From positions 39,036-69,417 of the forward strand of contig JAKCWW010000694.1 of the NCBI GenBank assembly GCA_026260175.1: a stretch of DNA of 30,382 nucleotides, read 5' to 3'. The notes beneath the pieces are model-generated. The model had not been told where the DNA came from and did not search any database. It worked only from the letters and a program-made list of their open reading frames with translations. The stretch is from Reticulitermes lucifugus (taxonomy: Eukaryota; Arthropoda; Insecta; Blattodea; Rhinotermitidae). Each line of letters starts with the position of its first letter. Position 1 is the stretch's first letter. Below, piece by piece: positions 1-9,480 of this stretch. The translations under genes and the position numbers were made by a program.

Positions 1-824
1 CCCCAATGTTATTAAGTGTCTCATTTCGGTATTTAAAGAATGAAATCCATATTCCTAATGTAAATCTATTTTAATATTCAATGTTAAGTGCGAATTCTGT
101 AGAAATTAATTAGAAGGAAAGTAAAACAATTTGAGACTTCTAACAATGTAAATTGCACTTCAGGACGGATTTTTCAGGCATTAAAAGCCTCTGTGATTTC
201 GAGGCTAGTCTTGTGTGTAAGCGGTAGTGTCTTCTACACAAAAATTTTGTTGATTTGTACACACCAGGCAGCAGAGTTCACAAGGTGACATTTGTCACTT
301 GTTGGAAGTGAAGAATTGGCATACAAACACTAAACCTGCTTGCGGTCATGTAGCTTAAGGTACATTCCTTCCTGAGATGAGATTGTTAAAATAGTGCATA
401 AAATTCCTTCATTAAATGGTAGATTTGTAAAGTGTATTTGCAAATTCATTGCTGTATTTAAAAGACCTTGGATATAATGAAACTGTTTCATATTTGAACA
501 GCACATGAGTGTCTATACAAATGCTGTGTGCACTCGATTCATCCCTTAGCTCCTGGGTGCAGTTGTCTCCTCTCCATATTCCCATATGCAGGAACTCATA
601 GACAGAACAAAGCATTTGATCACATTATCATAGGAACACCAAAACACTGACCACATGCAGCTATGGACCTTGGGTGGTTTACACCTTCAAGTTGTTCCTG
701 TTCTTGTTCGTGTTAGGTTTGCATGGGGATGGGGGAGAAACTCCATTGCTTGAATGTAACTGTGAACTGCTGTGAATGTTACAGGACACTTGAGTCCTTC
801 ACTGACATTGTAGTTGCCTGTGTA
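1..824. other. AT-rich intergenic DNA, nothing recognised
   Basis: No exon with flanking splice signals, no tRNA-like box and no known repeat motif was seen on either strand. The 67-codon minus-strand frame at 412-615 has no recognisable domain and is taken as chance. The stretch could belong to a neighbouring gene's UTR or intron outside the window, which cannot be judged here. Confidence 0.5.
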
Positions 825-1121
825 TTAACCTTTAAATGACCAGGTTGGTCTTTAAATTTTAGCATGTGGTTTATGAAAAACGAAAAGATAAAATTATGAA
901 ATGAACGGCATTTTGTGGAAAATTATTATTATGCAGCATGTCTTAAAATGCAGTAAATTTCCTTGTTGCCTAAATATATAAAATACATTTCTAGGGGTGT
1001 TTTTTGACGAATTCCATATCCAATTCTACTTGCGTGGATGTTGGATCGGTGACTATGTGCATATGTGTATCTGTATATGTACGTGCATTTGCACATGTGA
1101 ACTAGGTCATTTAAAGGTTAA
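825..1121. mobile_element. piggyBac-type MITE with TTAA target-site duplications
   Basis: A perfect 13 bp terminal inverted repeat (CCTTTAAATGACC at 829-841, its reverse complement at 1105-1117) is bounded on both sides by TTAA (825-828 and 1118-1121). TTAA duplication and termini beginning CC are hallmarks of the piggyBac superfamily. The element body is 289 bp and has no transposase frame, so it is a non-autonomous miniature element. A TG-rich stretch occurs near 1056-1100. The exactness of both ends suggests it is younger than the LINE remnants nearby. The superfamily assignment rests on the TSD and termini only. Confidence 0.72.
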
Positions 1122-1755
1122 TTCACTGTTAGTGCTCACAGCACTTTAAAGGTGTACACACATTCAATGGAAATATAAGAAATGATGACCTGCCTACTTT
1201 CCAACTTGTTTGTCCAAGATGGATCTGTGAGCCTCTTTTTAAGTATGTGCCTAACTACATGTAAAAGGGTAAAGCTAATGACTGATGACCATTTCTATCA
1301 ACCTGGTGTTGCATGCCAGACCTCCTCAGTGCTTTTTACATTCAGAACTAGATGCCAGCACAATTTAGTCGTAGAAATTGATTATGAACCACCTTTTTGT
1401 TATTGTGTCTAAGACATTTAAGTTCATACAGACTGGTTTATTGACTCATGATAGCAATTTTTAGCAGTGTTCTCTGATGGGAACACATATACTGCCCTCT
1501 ACAGTTTTATCCAGTGGCACATAAATATTTAGGGTATTTACATTATCATCATCTGATCTTGATTTGGCATTCACTTCCAACAATGGCTGATTGTGTATGC
1601 ACTTCTGAGAGGATATACTGTGGTACAGCGATTCTCAACTTCTTGCATTCAATGTTCTTTTCACATTCCCTGTATTCTTTCATGTTATGGTGCTTAGAAC
1701 TGTGCCTTTATTTTACTTACCACATCATGTGACTTAGTTTCTTGTAGATTACGAA
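1122..1755. other. Intergenic DNA, nothing recognised
   Basis: Two plus-strand frames of 76 and 72 codons (1182-1412, 1514-1732) show no family motif, no splice context and no conserved composition. They are treated as chance open frames. Confidence 0.5.
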
Positions 1756-1922
1756 TAAGGTAAAAAGGTAAAGTTCTCCCTAGAACAGGCCACAAAGGCC
1801 CAGAGGGGGAGTAGAGGTATAGCTCTACTCTTTCTTTAAGCCTGGCACTAGATGGGGGTGGGTGGTCAACTCCACGCCCCAGCCGCTTTACCCCCGGTAC
1901 CCATTGTACAGGAGGCTGATAG
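1756..1922. repeat. Interspersed repeat, probable SINE tail
   Basis: The plus strand starts with GGTAAAAAGGTAAAG and reads in one frame as pieces like GWSTPRPGRFTPG, a string I remember from many insect repeat-derived hypothetical proteins. On the minus strand the end becomes a short TTTACC-like tail, as seen at the 3' ends of some insect SINEs. It is GC-richer than its surroundings. The tRNA-like head is absent, so the copy is truncated. The family name is unknown to me. Confidence 0.5.
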
Positions 1923-2321
1923 ATTACAAATACAAATCCAAATCACTGTTCAAAATTCATGATTATCTTCCACCTCACTAAACTTACCTTCCTGACACAT
2001 CAGGACACTGTGTCACTACTGGGAAAACTAAAACACTGTGTGTCATACAGTTAAAAATGTCATCCATTTATTCATCATGAATAAATATACAGAGAATATA
2101 CTTTTAATTTCGTAGTAAGCGTAAGTATCAAATGGAATACCCTGTCTACAATGGAAAAGTATTCTTGTTCCTTTGGGTTTTATTATAGACAGGTTTTACT
2201 GTATGTGTATATACATCATTCTTGCTCACTTACTCACATGACTTATACTATCTGCCCCCCCCATCTCCCTATAATTTTGTATGGGTGTAAAATGTAGTCC
2301 CCCTACATTATAAAAACACAG
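1923..2321. other. Intergenic DNA, nothing recognised
   Basis: AT-rich stretch with a short C run near 2255. No coding or repeat signature was recognised. Confidence 0.5.
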
Positions 2322-2715
2322 AATGAAGGGGTTTGAGAACAGGATGCAGGAGAGAATATTTCAACATAAAAGAGAGAAATTAATATGAATGGACAAGTGT
2401 AAAGTGAGCAGCTTCAAAATTTATACCACTCACTGATTATTAGTGTGAACAAACCAAGGATGATATCAGAAATGAATATAAAATTTGAGTCAGAAAACCT
2501 GAAGAGAAGAGAACCTTCCAAAGAGTGGTATAGATGGAAGGACAATATTATATGTCGCACAGAAATATGGTATGAAGGTATGGACCGGACCTGCCTCAAG
2601 AATGGGATCAGTGACAAGCTGTCATGCATCTTCAGGTTCCATAAAAGTCACTGAATTACATAACAAGCTTCTCAGGAAGGACTATGTTTGCTGGAATTAT
2701 AATGGCAAGTCAAAG
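2322..2715 (+). pseudogene. LINE ORF2 3' end, decayed (tail family copy 1)
   Basis: The plus strand reads FENRMQERIFQHKREKLI, a stop, then after a frameshift EQLQNLYHSLIISVNKPRMI and further on YRWKDNI and WYEGMDR. These align with the C-terminal tail of an insect non-LTR retrotransposon ORF2 (remembered pattern: FENRVLRKIFGPKRDEV, ELHNLYSSPNIIRVIKSRRM, RWEDNI, YEGMDWI). It is the longest copy of this tail in the window. It lacks all upstream reverse transcriptase motifs, so it is 5'-truncated and dead. The minus-strand frame at 2414-2629 is an antisense shadow. It lies about 340 bp beyond the PTCD2 poly(A) signal. Confidence 0.7.
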
Positions 2716-3058
2716 ATGAGTGGACCATACTACTGAACTGTGCCAAACATACCTTGCAGAATGGATAATCATCATATTATCTGGGTAATGTCCAATATAA
2801 TTCTGGGGAACTGCCATAAATCTTGCTAAATAGTAAGGGACTGTAAATGAAATGTATCTAAAGTACATGGGAGATTCACAAATGTTACTACTGTCTTGTG
2901 TCTCTCATTTGTTGAAAGGTGACTGACTGCAAGTACACATTTATCTTAATCCAAGCACTTCTGCACATGAACCAGGTGGACAAGCCAGAGACAAGAACCT
3001 TGATAAGGATGGTCAGGATGCAGTTTACTTCTTGACAAAAGTAATGTAACATATTTTG
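2716..3058. other. Spacer between LINE remnant and PTCD2 3' end
   Basis: No motif was recognised. It lies downstream of the putative PTCD2 poly(A) signal and so probably outside the transcript. Confidence 0.45.
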
Positions 3059-3064
3059 TTTATT
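3059..3064 (-). promoter_or_regulatory. PTCD2: PTCD2 polyadenylation signal AATAAA
   Basis: The minus strand has a canonical AATAAA hexamer here, 82 bp past the PTCD2 stop codon. This predicts a short 3' UTR of about 100 bp. The cleavage site itself cannot be read from the sequence. Confidence 0.6.
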
Positions 3065-3146
3065 GTCCAATATAAAATATTTACTGCTGAATGTCTACGT
3101 GTCCTATAAAAATGAAAAATCAAAGCACCACATAGTAACGATCAGG

Positions 3147-3299
3147 TCAATACAGATCACTCAAACCCGGTCGTGTAGATGTCCTTGTGCGGCCAAAATT
3201 CTGTCTGCTGAAGCTAGCTGCCAGAAATCTCTGATTCCTATCCTGAACTGGATTTCTGATTGTTTCTGCAATCGGCATACATAACAGTTCAGTCAAGGC
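3147..3299 (-). CDS. PTCD2: PTCD2 exon 8 (C-terminus, stop)
   Basis: Encodes residues 344-393 and TGA. The acceptor is TTTATTCACAG|GCC. It reads ALTELLCMPIAE, then an Arg/Ser-rich basic tail ending TRPGLSDLY. The ELLCMP string and basic tail fit the LDAVLCHTP and R/S-rich end of vertebrate PTCD2. The exon has no ATG-initiated frame of useful length and was found by reading the acceptor. Confidence 0.88.
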   Translation of the reverse strand, partial: ALTELLCMPIAETIRNPVQDRNQRFLAASFSRQNFGRTRTSTRPGLSDLY

Positions 3300-6200
3300 C
3301 TGTGAATAAAATATTTCATCAGCCACATCTGCATCATAATGTATAAGGGAGAGCTGTAAAATGTGTATTGTGGATCTATATTTTCTCTGACTCTAGATGG
3401 CCATTTACTGCACATACAGAACTTCAGTTACACAGATGCAGAAACACAAATACTTTCTATTACCTTTTCATTTCATTTTTCTTCTGACTTCAAGTACATT
3501 CCTATGGTGAAAATGAACACTACAAAATAGTTATGTAGACTGAGACCCAAATTTCTTGGTTCAAATGTGTAATGTCATGATATAAACAATGACATGATCT
3601 GCACAACTGCACTCAGGATCTGTGAAGACTAATATTCAGAAAACCAGTCTTCAAGACATCTAAGGCTTTGGTCCACAAACACACAGTATCAGTAACTACC
3701 AATGCAGTGAGTGGTAATGAAAAGCACTGAAAGAAACTAAATGATTTTCTCTCTGAAATTACCTGAGCTGTGATGTGATGTCCTTCTCTTAGCCGTTTTT
3801 CTAGCTGCTGAAACTCGTGGATAAGTTCCTTGTTTGCAGTCTTATCTACTGAAACCCTTAATTTCTGGATCTGTAAATACATCAGTCAGAAATTAAATCT
3901 TGTCAAGTGACAATTCCTATGTACTACAGAACGCTCAACATCATTATGGTATTACTACTTTATAGAGCTCTTCAATGGGATGTATTAAAACAAAACTGTG
4001 TCTAAGTGGCCTTATAAAGAAGTTTGTGTAGCATGCAGTGTGGGACAGAATGGATAAAGTAGCAAACTTCAAATTCACAAGGTTTTCACAGGTGTGCTGC
4101 AGTATCTTATTCGCACAACAGTTGCATATGATGTAGAGCAAATGAAAATACCTAATTCAAAAGACACAGTCTGGCAATCTGGAAATTTATTCACCAGAAT
4201 TCAGAGTAAGTTGTTGGCAAAGTTACAAACAGCTTTAAAAACAGTATGGCATAAGCAAAAGTGTATTCACTTCTTTTAGGCCAATGAACAGTGCTACAGG
4301 AAATGTGAATAAAAGAGTAAGTTTGATGTAGCTAAGGAATAAAACAGTATTATACTTTTAACCCTCTACATTTGTAAAACATACTGCCTGACCACACAAT
4401 TTTAGCAGCAGTACAGTACGATTTCACTGTATATGGGAGAATTATGTTGTCAGCTACTGCTGAGGTAGGCACAGGCTAGGAGGATGGATAAGATCCTACC
4501 TAGAGATGTTGGCCACAATATGAATTACTAAGAGCCATTTATTTCTGTAATGTGTTGAGGTTTGTTTACCACTTCGTCACTAAATGTTTGTTTCCTCTGG
4601 GATGGAACATCAGTATCAAGAATGGTTCGAAGAATAGGAAGAGCATCTTCTGGTCGCCCTAGGTCAGCTAAAGCTGCCACCTGGAACAATGACACATCAT
4701 TCAGTAAAGTTGCTTTGACTGTGGATGATGTTGCTATTACCTGTAATTATTTTCTTCATGTCCATATCTGGGAATGATCTAGCTTTCCTATGTTACCAGC
4801 AACAGGCAGCCAGAGAATGAAGATGATAATTTGTATCCACCATGTCTCTTAGCTATATGGGAAGAGTTCATCTGTTGTGTTAATTATTCAGTTTACTGGA
4901 AAACTTCACTTTCACACAGTACCTCAAAGTGAACACATTTTTGAGAAACATGGGAAGACAAAATTAGCCATCTGCATTGTGTGTATGTGCCGTCATTACA
5001 ACACTGTAGTGCACAATGAAGTTTCTGGACTGTCACTAAATTTAAATACATTTTAATTCTACTGATGACCAAAGCTAAATGTATAAACATCACACATACC
5101 TTCAGATTTCTGACACTGACATAATTTTGTTGCTGCACACCAGAAATCATTTCAACTGCTACGTGTGGTGCATTCTGATTTAGTGCCAGACCTGCAGCAA
5201 AAGTCACAGCCCTCCGCATAGGTATATGGCCAACCTCCTTGAGTTCTTTCCACACATCCATTCCATACTTAAAACTCTCTGGAGTATTCTGGAAGCAAAC
5301 ATTGGGAAGCCAAAAAATGTTAAATGTAAGTATAAATTCAGTGCTTACAAAACCAGTTACTTACTTCATGTATTTCACATCCACATATATTAATCTGTTT
5401 ATTCTCACATAGAAATATGTTATATTGGATTATCTCCCTTCCCATTTAAACAAACTGTGATGCCGATTACAACTGAATAAGTCACTTTTGAAAGTAACAA
5501 ATTCCAGCTGTATTAAATGCACTTTTTTAAAGGTTGATTTAAGTAGGAAATTAGATGAAGAAAAATATGTGGACCCAGGAGAGATGAAGTGAATGATACT
5601 AGTGACAAACTTCATACTTTGTACAGGTCATATACTACTGTTGTTAAAATGAAAGAGGTTAGGGTGGGCTGGAGATGAGAAATGCACATATAATTCTGCT
5701 GAAGAACCTCCTGACAGTGACTACTATGAAGCCTGAACAGGTTAATGATACAACATCTGAAGAGTTGAGGATGTGGTATGGACTTAATTGGCTCAGAATT
5801 GTGGCCAATGGCAGCATTTAGTATGAGTGGTAGAGAACATTTGGTTGCTATTACCACAGCCAAGTTTTGATATGAACAATATCGCATGAACAGTCTAACT
5901 TCGTGTAACTTGTACCATGTCACAAGGTACTCTTAACACTGTATGGATTCCTTAAGGCTGTACAGTGAATGCCATTACATATCATGATCTCATTTACAGC
6001 TGCATCCCTGGCTGAAGTATCTCCAGCATCATTACTAAAAATTCCAATATGTTCAGTATAAGAAAAAGAACATCATACTTGAAAATGTACTCACCAACTT
6101 GAAACATGCTGCGAATGTCAGAATGGTTACATTTTTTGGAAACTTTCCTTCCTGATGTTGTCTTTGTTTTATAATTTCAAAAACATCTAACATATCCTGA

Positions 6201-9077
6201 TATCGTTCATTTTGAAACAAAAGGTCCATAAGAATTTGGTAAGTAACTAGTTGGGCAAAGAAGTCTTCCAGTTCAGGGTCTCTAAATACCTGAAAGACAC
6301 AACAAATATGAGAGAAATCAAACGCATTATTGAACTGCCTAAGAACTAATACTTTCTTTAATCTAAAATTATACATTTCAGCTTTGTGCATTCAGTTTCA
6401 TATTAAAGAAGCCATATCCTCAGTTATTATGGCTCATTCAGTAAAGTGACTGGGTATGGGCTAGATGACCAGGGTTCAATCTCCAGCACAGACAAAGATG
6501 TTCATCATCACCTGTCCAGATTACTCTCATCCTGCAGGAAGTCAGGGCATTATCCTCATTGTTACAGTGCCTGGGGTTTGTAGCTGATCACTCACATTCA
6601 TCTAGTGCTGAGATTGAGCATTATCTATTAGTTTTAATCGTATTCTTATCTGTGTCACATATTTCAACATTTTGCAGTTCAGTAAGTAATGATCAGATCA
6701 GTGAGTTAAACTGACAGGAATTCAGACCTGGAAAGTACACTTGTTTCAGGATATTAATGCAAGTCTGAATGAATATTGGTATACTGGATGGCAATCACGG
6801 TTGTATAACAATTCCATCATTAAGAAAAGGCTGTTACACACACACACACAAACTGGTAGTTTGGCTGCAACTCATAAGACTAAGAAATGAGAAGGAGGTC
6901 CTGGAGTAAATGAAAATCTCTCATGTTTTATTGTTACGTGTCAATGTCCACAATTTGTAACTTACCTGAAGGGCTTCATCAGGCTTGTTTAGAAAGTAGT
7001 ACATCCTCATAACCACTGGGCCAAAGACATAGCTTCCAAACCTAACCTCTTTGTTTTGCTGGTTAAACCTAAAAGCATTACATTTCCTCAAGTAAATTAT
7101 TTCACCATTTTCTGTAACACTAGTTACAGTTCATTTCTTAAATATAAACCTGATTTATTTTATTCAACTAAGTGTACATTGTTCAAATTCTTACAGAGAA
7201 ATTTGTGCACTTCTTTCTCTCTAGAGACATGTTTCCAAAACATCTTGAAATTACCATATATTCATAAGGGTTAAAAGATGATTAAGTAATTTAATTCAGC
7301 TGTTTATTATTTATCTGAAAAAGATTTTTCATAACATACAGAATTTTGCAAGTGTTTTCAGGTTACTAAAAGTGAGTGAATGTGAGCACCTACAGAGGTG
7401 TATGGCCAGTTTTATGAAGTTAACAGTGCCCTGATTTTGGAAACAGAAGTTATTTATGATAAGAGGTATAGAATGATATGAAATTTTGCTTTTGCAACTT
7501 ATTACAGCATTGAATTTTCAGGTATTAATATGTAAAAACCCATTCTGCCACCGTTTGAAAGTAGATCTTTTCACGTCTAGCTTCCACGCTGTTTACTTTT
7601 CTCAGTACTTTGATGAGCTTAAGCAATTGTTGCATGGCAACAGTTTTGTGAACAACATACATCTTACAATAGTTTTATTGCATTGGCATAGTTCTTGGAA
7701 AATTAAGAAAGCAGGTCCCTTTGGACTGGACCCTACTGCTTTAAGATGCAAGTCTAGCTATACAGTACATAGATAAATATCCATTTAAAATCAACTGGTG
7801 ACCAGTCACCACCTTACAACCAACTTTGCATCACTCATTGATCACATGCGTGTCATATTTGAAGTCAAACACTTGAAAAAAGTCACTTAACTAAGAACCA
7901 CTACAAAAGACTCTGGTATTTGCTGGGTCATTCATACTATTTATTAGAACTAATGTATAATTGCATCATAGGTTGTTTCTCTAGTAATACCCAATCATTT
8001 GCAACTGTTGATTGATGAAAGCTTTGAAGGACAGTTGTGAGTAATGGGTACATTATTTAAGAATAAACATGCTGACACAGTGATAACACATGCATGGATC
8101 TGTGCCCTGCTTATTTTAATTTACCTCTTCATCATTTTAAAAACTAAATTTATATCATCAGATGTAGCTTCAGCCAAATGGACCATGTTTTTGAGATCTT
8201 CTGTGAAAATCATATTTGATGAATTTGGATCTGAGAAGTCCAACATTTTTGTCTTAAATTTATCAGCCAGGTTGACAAACTGTGTCTTTGTTCTGTCCCT
8301 CATTCTGCTGTAGCCATCCAATCCTAAAGCAGCTGGTGTAAACAGAAAACGGATGCCTGGAAAGAATCATTCATATAAAAAAGTAATGAAAGGCATTTGT
8401 CACTATTAACAGACGATCAAATTCGGGAACTTATTGCTACAATTTAGTACAGAATCTTTTCTCTTCCTGTCCCCTAACATACAAAAATGTAATTTTATCT
8501 GAAATATTATTTACGCGTTCAAACAAACGATGGGATGGGCACTGCACATAGCTTTAGCAATAGGTTATATGATATTAAAATTATCGTAAACATAATGGGG
8601 TTGAGGGTGCAGTCTAGAGGCATCTGGATCAGGACGGGGACCGGATTCACGTGAACGCGGTAGTGAATTTTTGGCCTCCATAAAAGACGGGGGAAATTCT
8701 TAACTAGCTTAGAGACTGTTAGCTTCTCAAGGAAACTCTGCTGCATGTAATTAGTTGGTGCTTAGTCACAAGTCTCAGAAACTAATTTACACTCCGAACT
8801 GTAACTGTTCGACCCACCATTATGTTTACGCAGAGTGAAGTTTCAATGAGATACTGATCCGAGTAACTGTATTAGGCAATCCACATGCCCAAGAGAGGTT
8901 AGGTTGAGAAGCTATGTTATTCTAGTCGAAACCTCTCAGAAATTTTGCGTCCGGAATATGTGTCTGTTACTGAAAGACTGTACTACCTTCATATCTGTAT
9001 CTAATATGGGAAAATCCACCGCCGCAGATTCGTGTCAACAAAAATCCTTCCGGTAAAGCACACCCAAACATCGCCAT
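3147..9077 (-). CDS. PTCD2: PTCD2, mitochondrial pentatricopeptide repeat protein 2 (8 exons)
   Basis: Joining 9077-8987, 8356-8125, 7068-6966, 6289-6095, 5288-5100, 4680-4570, 3870-3763 and 3299-3147 on the minus strand gives 1182 bp, 393 residues plus TGA, with no internal stop. All seven introns are GT-AG (phases 1, 2, 0, 0, 0, 0, 0; lengths 630, 1056, 676, 806, 419, 699, 463 bp). From memory, landmarks match vertebrate PTCD2 (about 388 residues) in order: FGSYVFGP, YQILMDLLF, AACFKLNTPESFK, GLALNQN, QTFSDEV and HITAQ. PTCD2 is a mitochondrial PPR protein; the mouse protein is needed for normal cytochrome b transcript processing and complex III. The N-terminus (MAMFGCALPEGFLLTR) suits a matrix presequence. 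The start at 9077 has a strong Kozak context (A at -3, G at +4). In-frame ATGs at 9128 and 9149 have weak contexts (T at -3) and would give 410 or 417 residues. Intron 1 holds a LINE tail and intron 3 a SINE-like element; nothing was recognised in the others. Identity is secure; exact start is not. Confidence 0.93.
3763..3870 (-). CDS. PTCD2: PTCD2 exon 7
   Basis: Encodes residues 308-343, a charged helix (KELIHEFQQLEKRLREG) ending HHITAQ, equivalent to the HITGQ motif near the vertebrate C-terminus. The acceptor is ATTTACAG|ATC and the donor CAG|GTAATT. Confidence 0.9.
4570..4680 (-). CDS. PTCD2: PTCD2 exon 6
   Basis: Encodes residues 271-307, VAALADLGRPEDALPILRTI through QTFSDEV. The acceptor is TGTTCCAG|GTG and the donor GTG|GTAAAC. 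The AALADLGRPEDAL run is a typical alpha-solenoid helix pair. FSDEV corresponds to the FSEEV landmark in vertebrates. Confidence 0.9.
5100..5288 (-). CDS. PTCD2: PTCD2 exon 5
   Basis: Encodes residues 208-270. The acceptor is GCTTCCAG|AAT and the donor AAG|GTATGT. It starts NTPESFK, directly continuing AACFKL from exon 4 to match the KLNSPESFK string of vertebrate PTCD2, and includes AAGLALNQN, another landmark. Confidence 0.93.
6095..6289 (-). CDS. PTCD2: PTCD2 exon 4 (central PPR)
   Basis: Encodes residues 143-207. The acceptor is TTTCAG|GTA and the donor TTG|GTGAGT. It contains the clearest PPR-type helix pair, YQILMDLLFQNERYQDMLDV, followed by ILTFAACFKL. The open frame runs on past both splice sites, so the splice consensus and homology decide the ends. 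Confidence 0.93.
6428..6630 (+). repeat. tRNA-derived SINE-like element in PTCD2 intron 3
   Basis: The plus strand has an A-box-like TGGCTCATTCAGT at about 6430 and a B-box-like GGGTTCAATCTCC at 6472-6484, spaced as in a Pol III tRNA-type promoter. Some 150 bp of tRNA-unrelated body follow. Its orientation is antisense to PTCD2. Boundaries are approximate. A (CA)n run lies further on at 6836-6850. Confidence 0.5.
6966..7068 (-). CDS. PTCD2: PTCD2 exon 3
   Basis: Encodes the end of Arg108 to Gln142. The acceptor is TGCTTTTAG|G and the donor CAG|GTAAG. It carries the FGSYVFGPVVMRMYYFLNKP segment, which corresponds to the FGEFKFGPLFMRLCY-like motif I remember in vertebrate PTCD2, a helical PPR-like hairpin. 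Confidence 0.92.
8125..8356 (-). CDS. PTCD2: PTCD2 exon 2
   Basis: Encodes residues 31-108 (part). The acceptor TTTCCAG|GC joins exon 1 to read YRYEGIRFLFTPAALGLDGY, matching the region that follows the presequence in PTCD2. It continues through a lysine-rich helical segment to LVFKMMKR. The donor is AAGAG|GTAAAT (phase 2, splitting Arg108). Confidence 0.9.
8592..8755 (+). pseudogene. LINE 3' tail in PTCD2 intron 1 (copy 2)
   Basis: The plus strand ends KFLTSLETVSFSRK, matching the 3' end of the same LINE tail as at 2322-2715 and 19042-19256. The minus strand reads FLEKLTVSKLVKNFP, an antisense string often mis-annotated as protein in insect genomes. It is antisense to PTCD2, 5'-truncated and without coding capacity. 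Confidence 0.65.
8987..9077 (-). CDS. PTCD2: PTCD2 exon 1 (start, presequence)
   Basis: Encodes residues 1-30 and the first base of Gly31. It contains no acidic residue before Glu10 and has several Arg residues, consistent with a mitochondrial targeting peptide. The donor is GAAG|GTAGTA. A 5' UTR of unknown length precedes it, and the SINE at 9330-9480 sets a plausible outer limit for an undisturbed promoter. Confidence 0.82.
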
Positions 9078-9234
9078 CTTGTACGCAATGACAGAGATTA
9101 CAGAGCATGAGCAGCAACTGCGAGTCATGGATATTTCACCTTCGAACATTTATTTGTAATTACAAAGAATCCCACCAGAGGACACGCTCGGAATACATTC
9201 GGTACAGTCTGTTCATATACCATGGATCAGAAGT

Positions 9235-9252
9235 ACATTCATTTATGAATGT
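9235..9252. repeat. Short palindrome upstream of PTCD2
   Basis: ACATTCAT/ATGAATGT arms of 8 bp around TT, extended by AAGT/ACTT on the flanks with one mismatch. It lies about 160 bp upstream of the PTCD2 start. It might be a dimeric transcription factor site or chance in AT-rich DNA. Confidence 0.3.
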
Positions 9253-9329
9253 TACTTCTAGGTAACAGCGATTTTAAGAGTGACGCTGATTACTGGTACC
9301 GTTAGGATAGAAGCTACATTTACAGCTCT

Positions 9330-9480
9330 ACGAACTAGAGAAGGAAAGGGTTCAAAAATTAGGTCTACTCGGAACAATACCGGTCCCAGTGCTACATTGC
9401 CCACCACATAGCCCACATGTACTGACTCGGTCTCGAACCCGTGCCACCGCACTGAGAGGTTGGCAATTAACCGCCTGAAC
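9330..9480 (-). repeat. SINE B copy 1, tRNA-derived, upstream of PTCD2
   Basis: The minus strand carries a degenerate B box (GGGTTCGAGACC, 9429-9440). A stretch equivalent to CCCACATG, ACTGAC, CGAACCCG and TAACCGCCTGA is shared with the copy at 24748-25008. The minus-strand frame HVGYVVGNVALGPVLF is the typical spurious reading of this SINE. Its head end is the side far from PTCD2, about 400 bp upstream of the gene start, in the same orientation as the gene. Confidence 0.65.

Noticed and set aside
7486-7776. Nested gene in PTCD2 intron 2
   Set aside because: A single 96-codon frame with no domain and no repeat or promoter support in an AT-rich intron.
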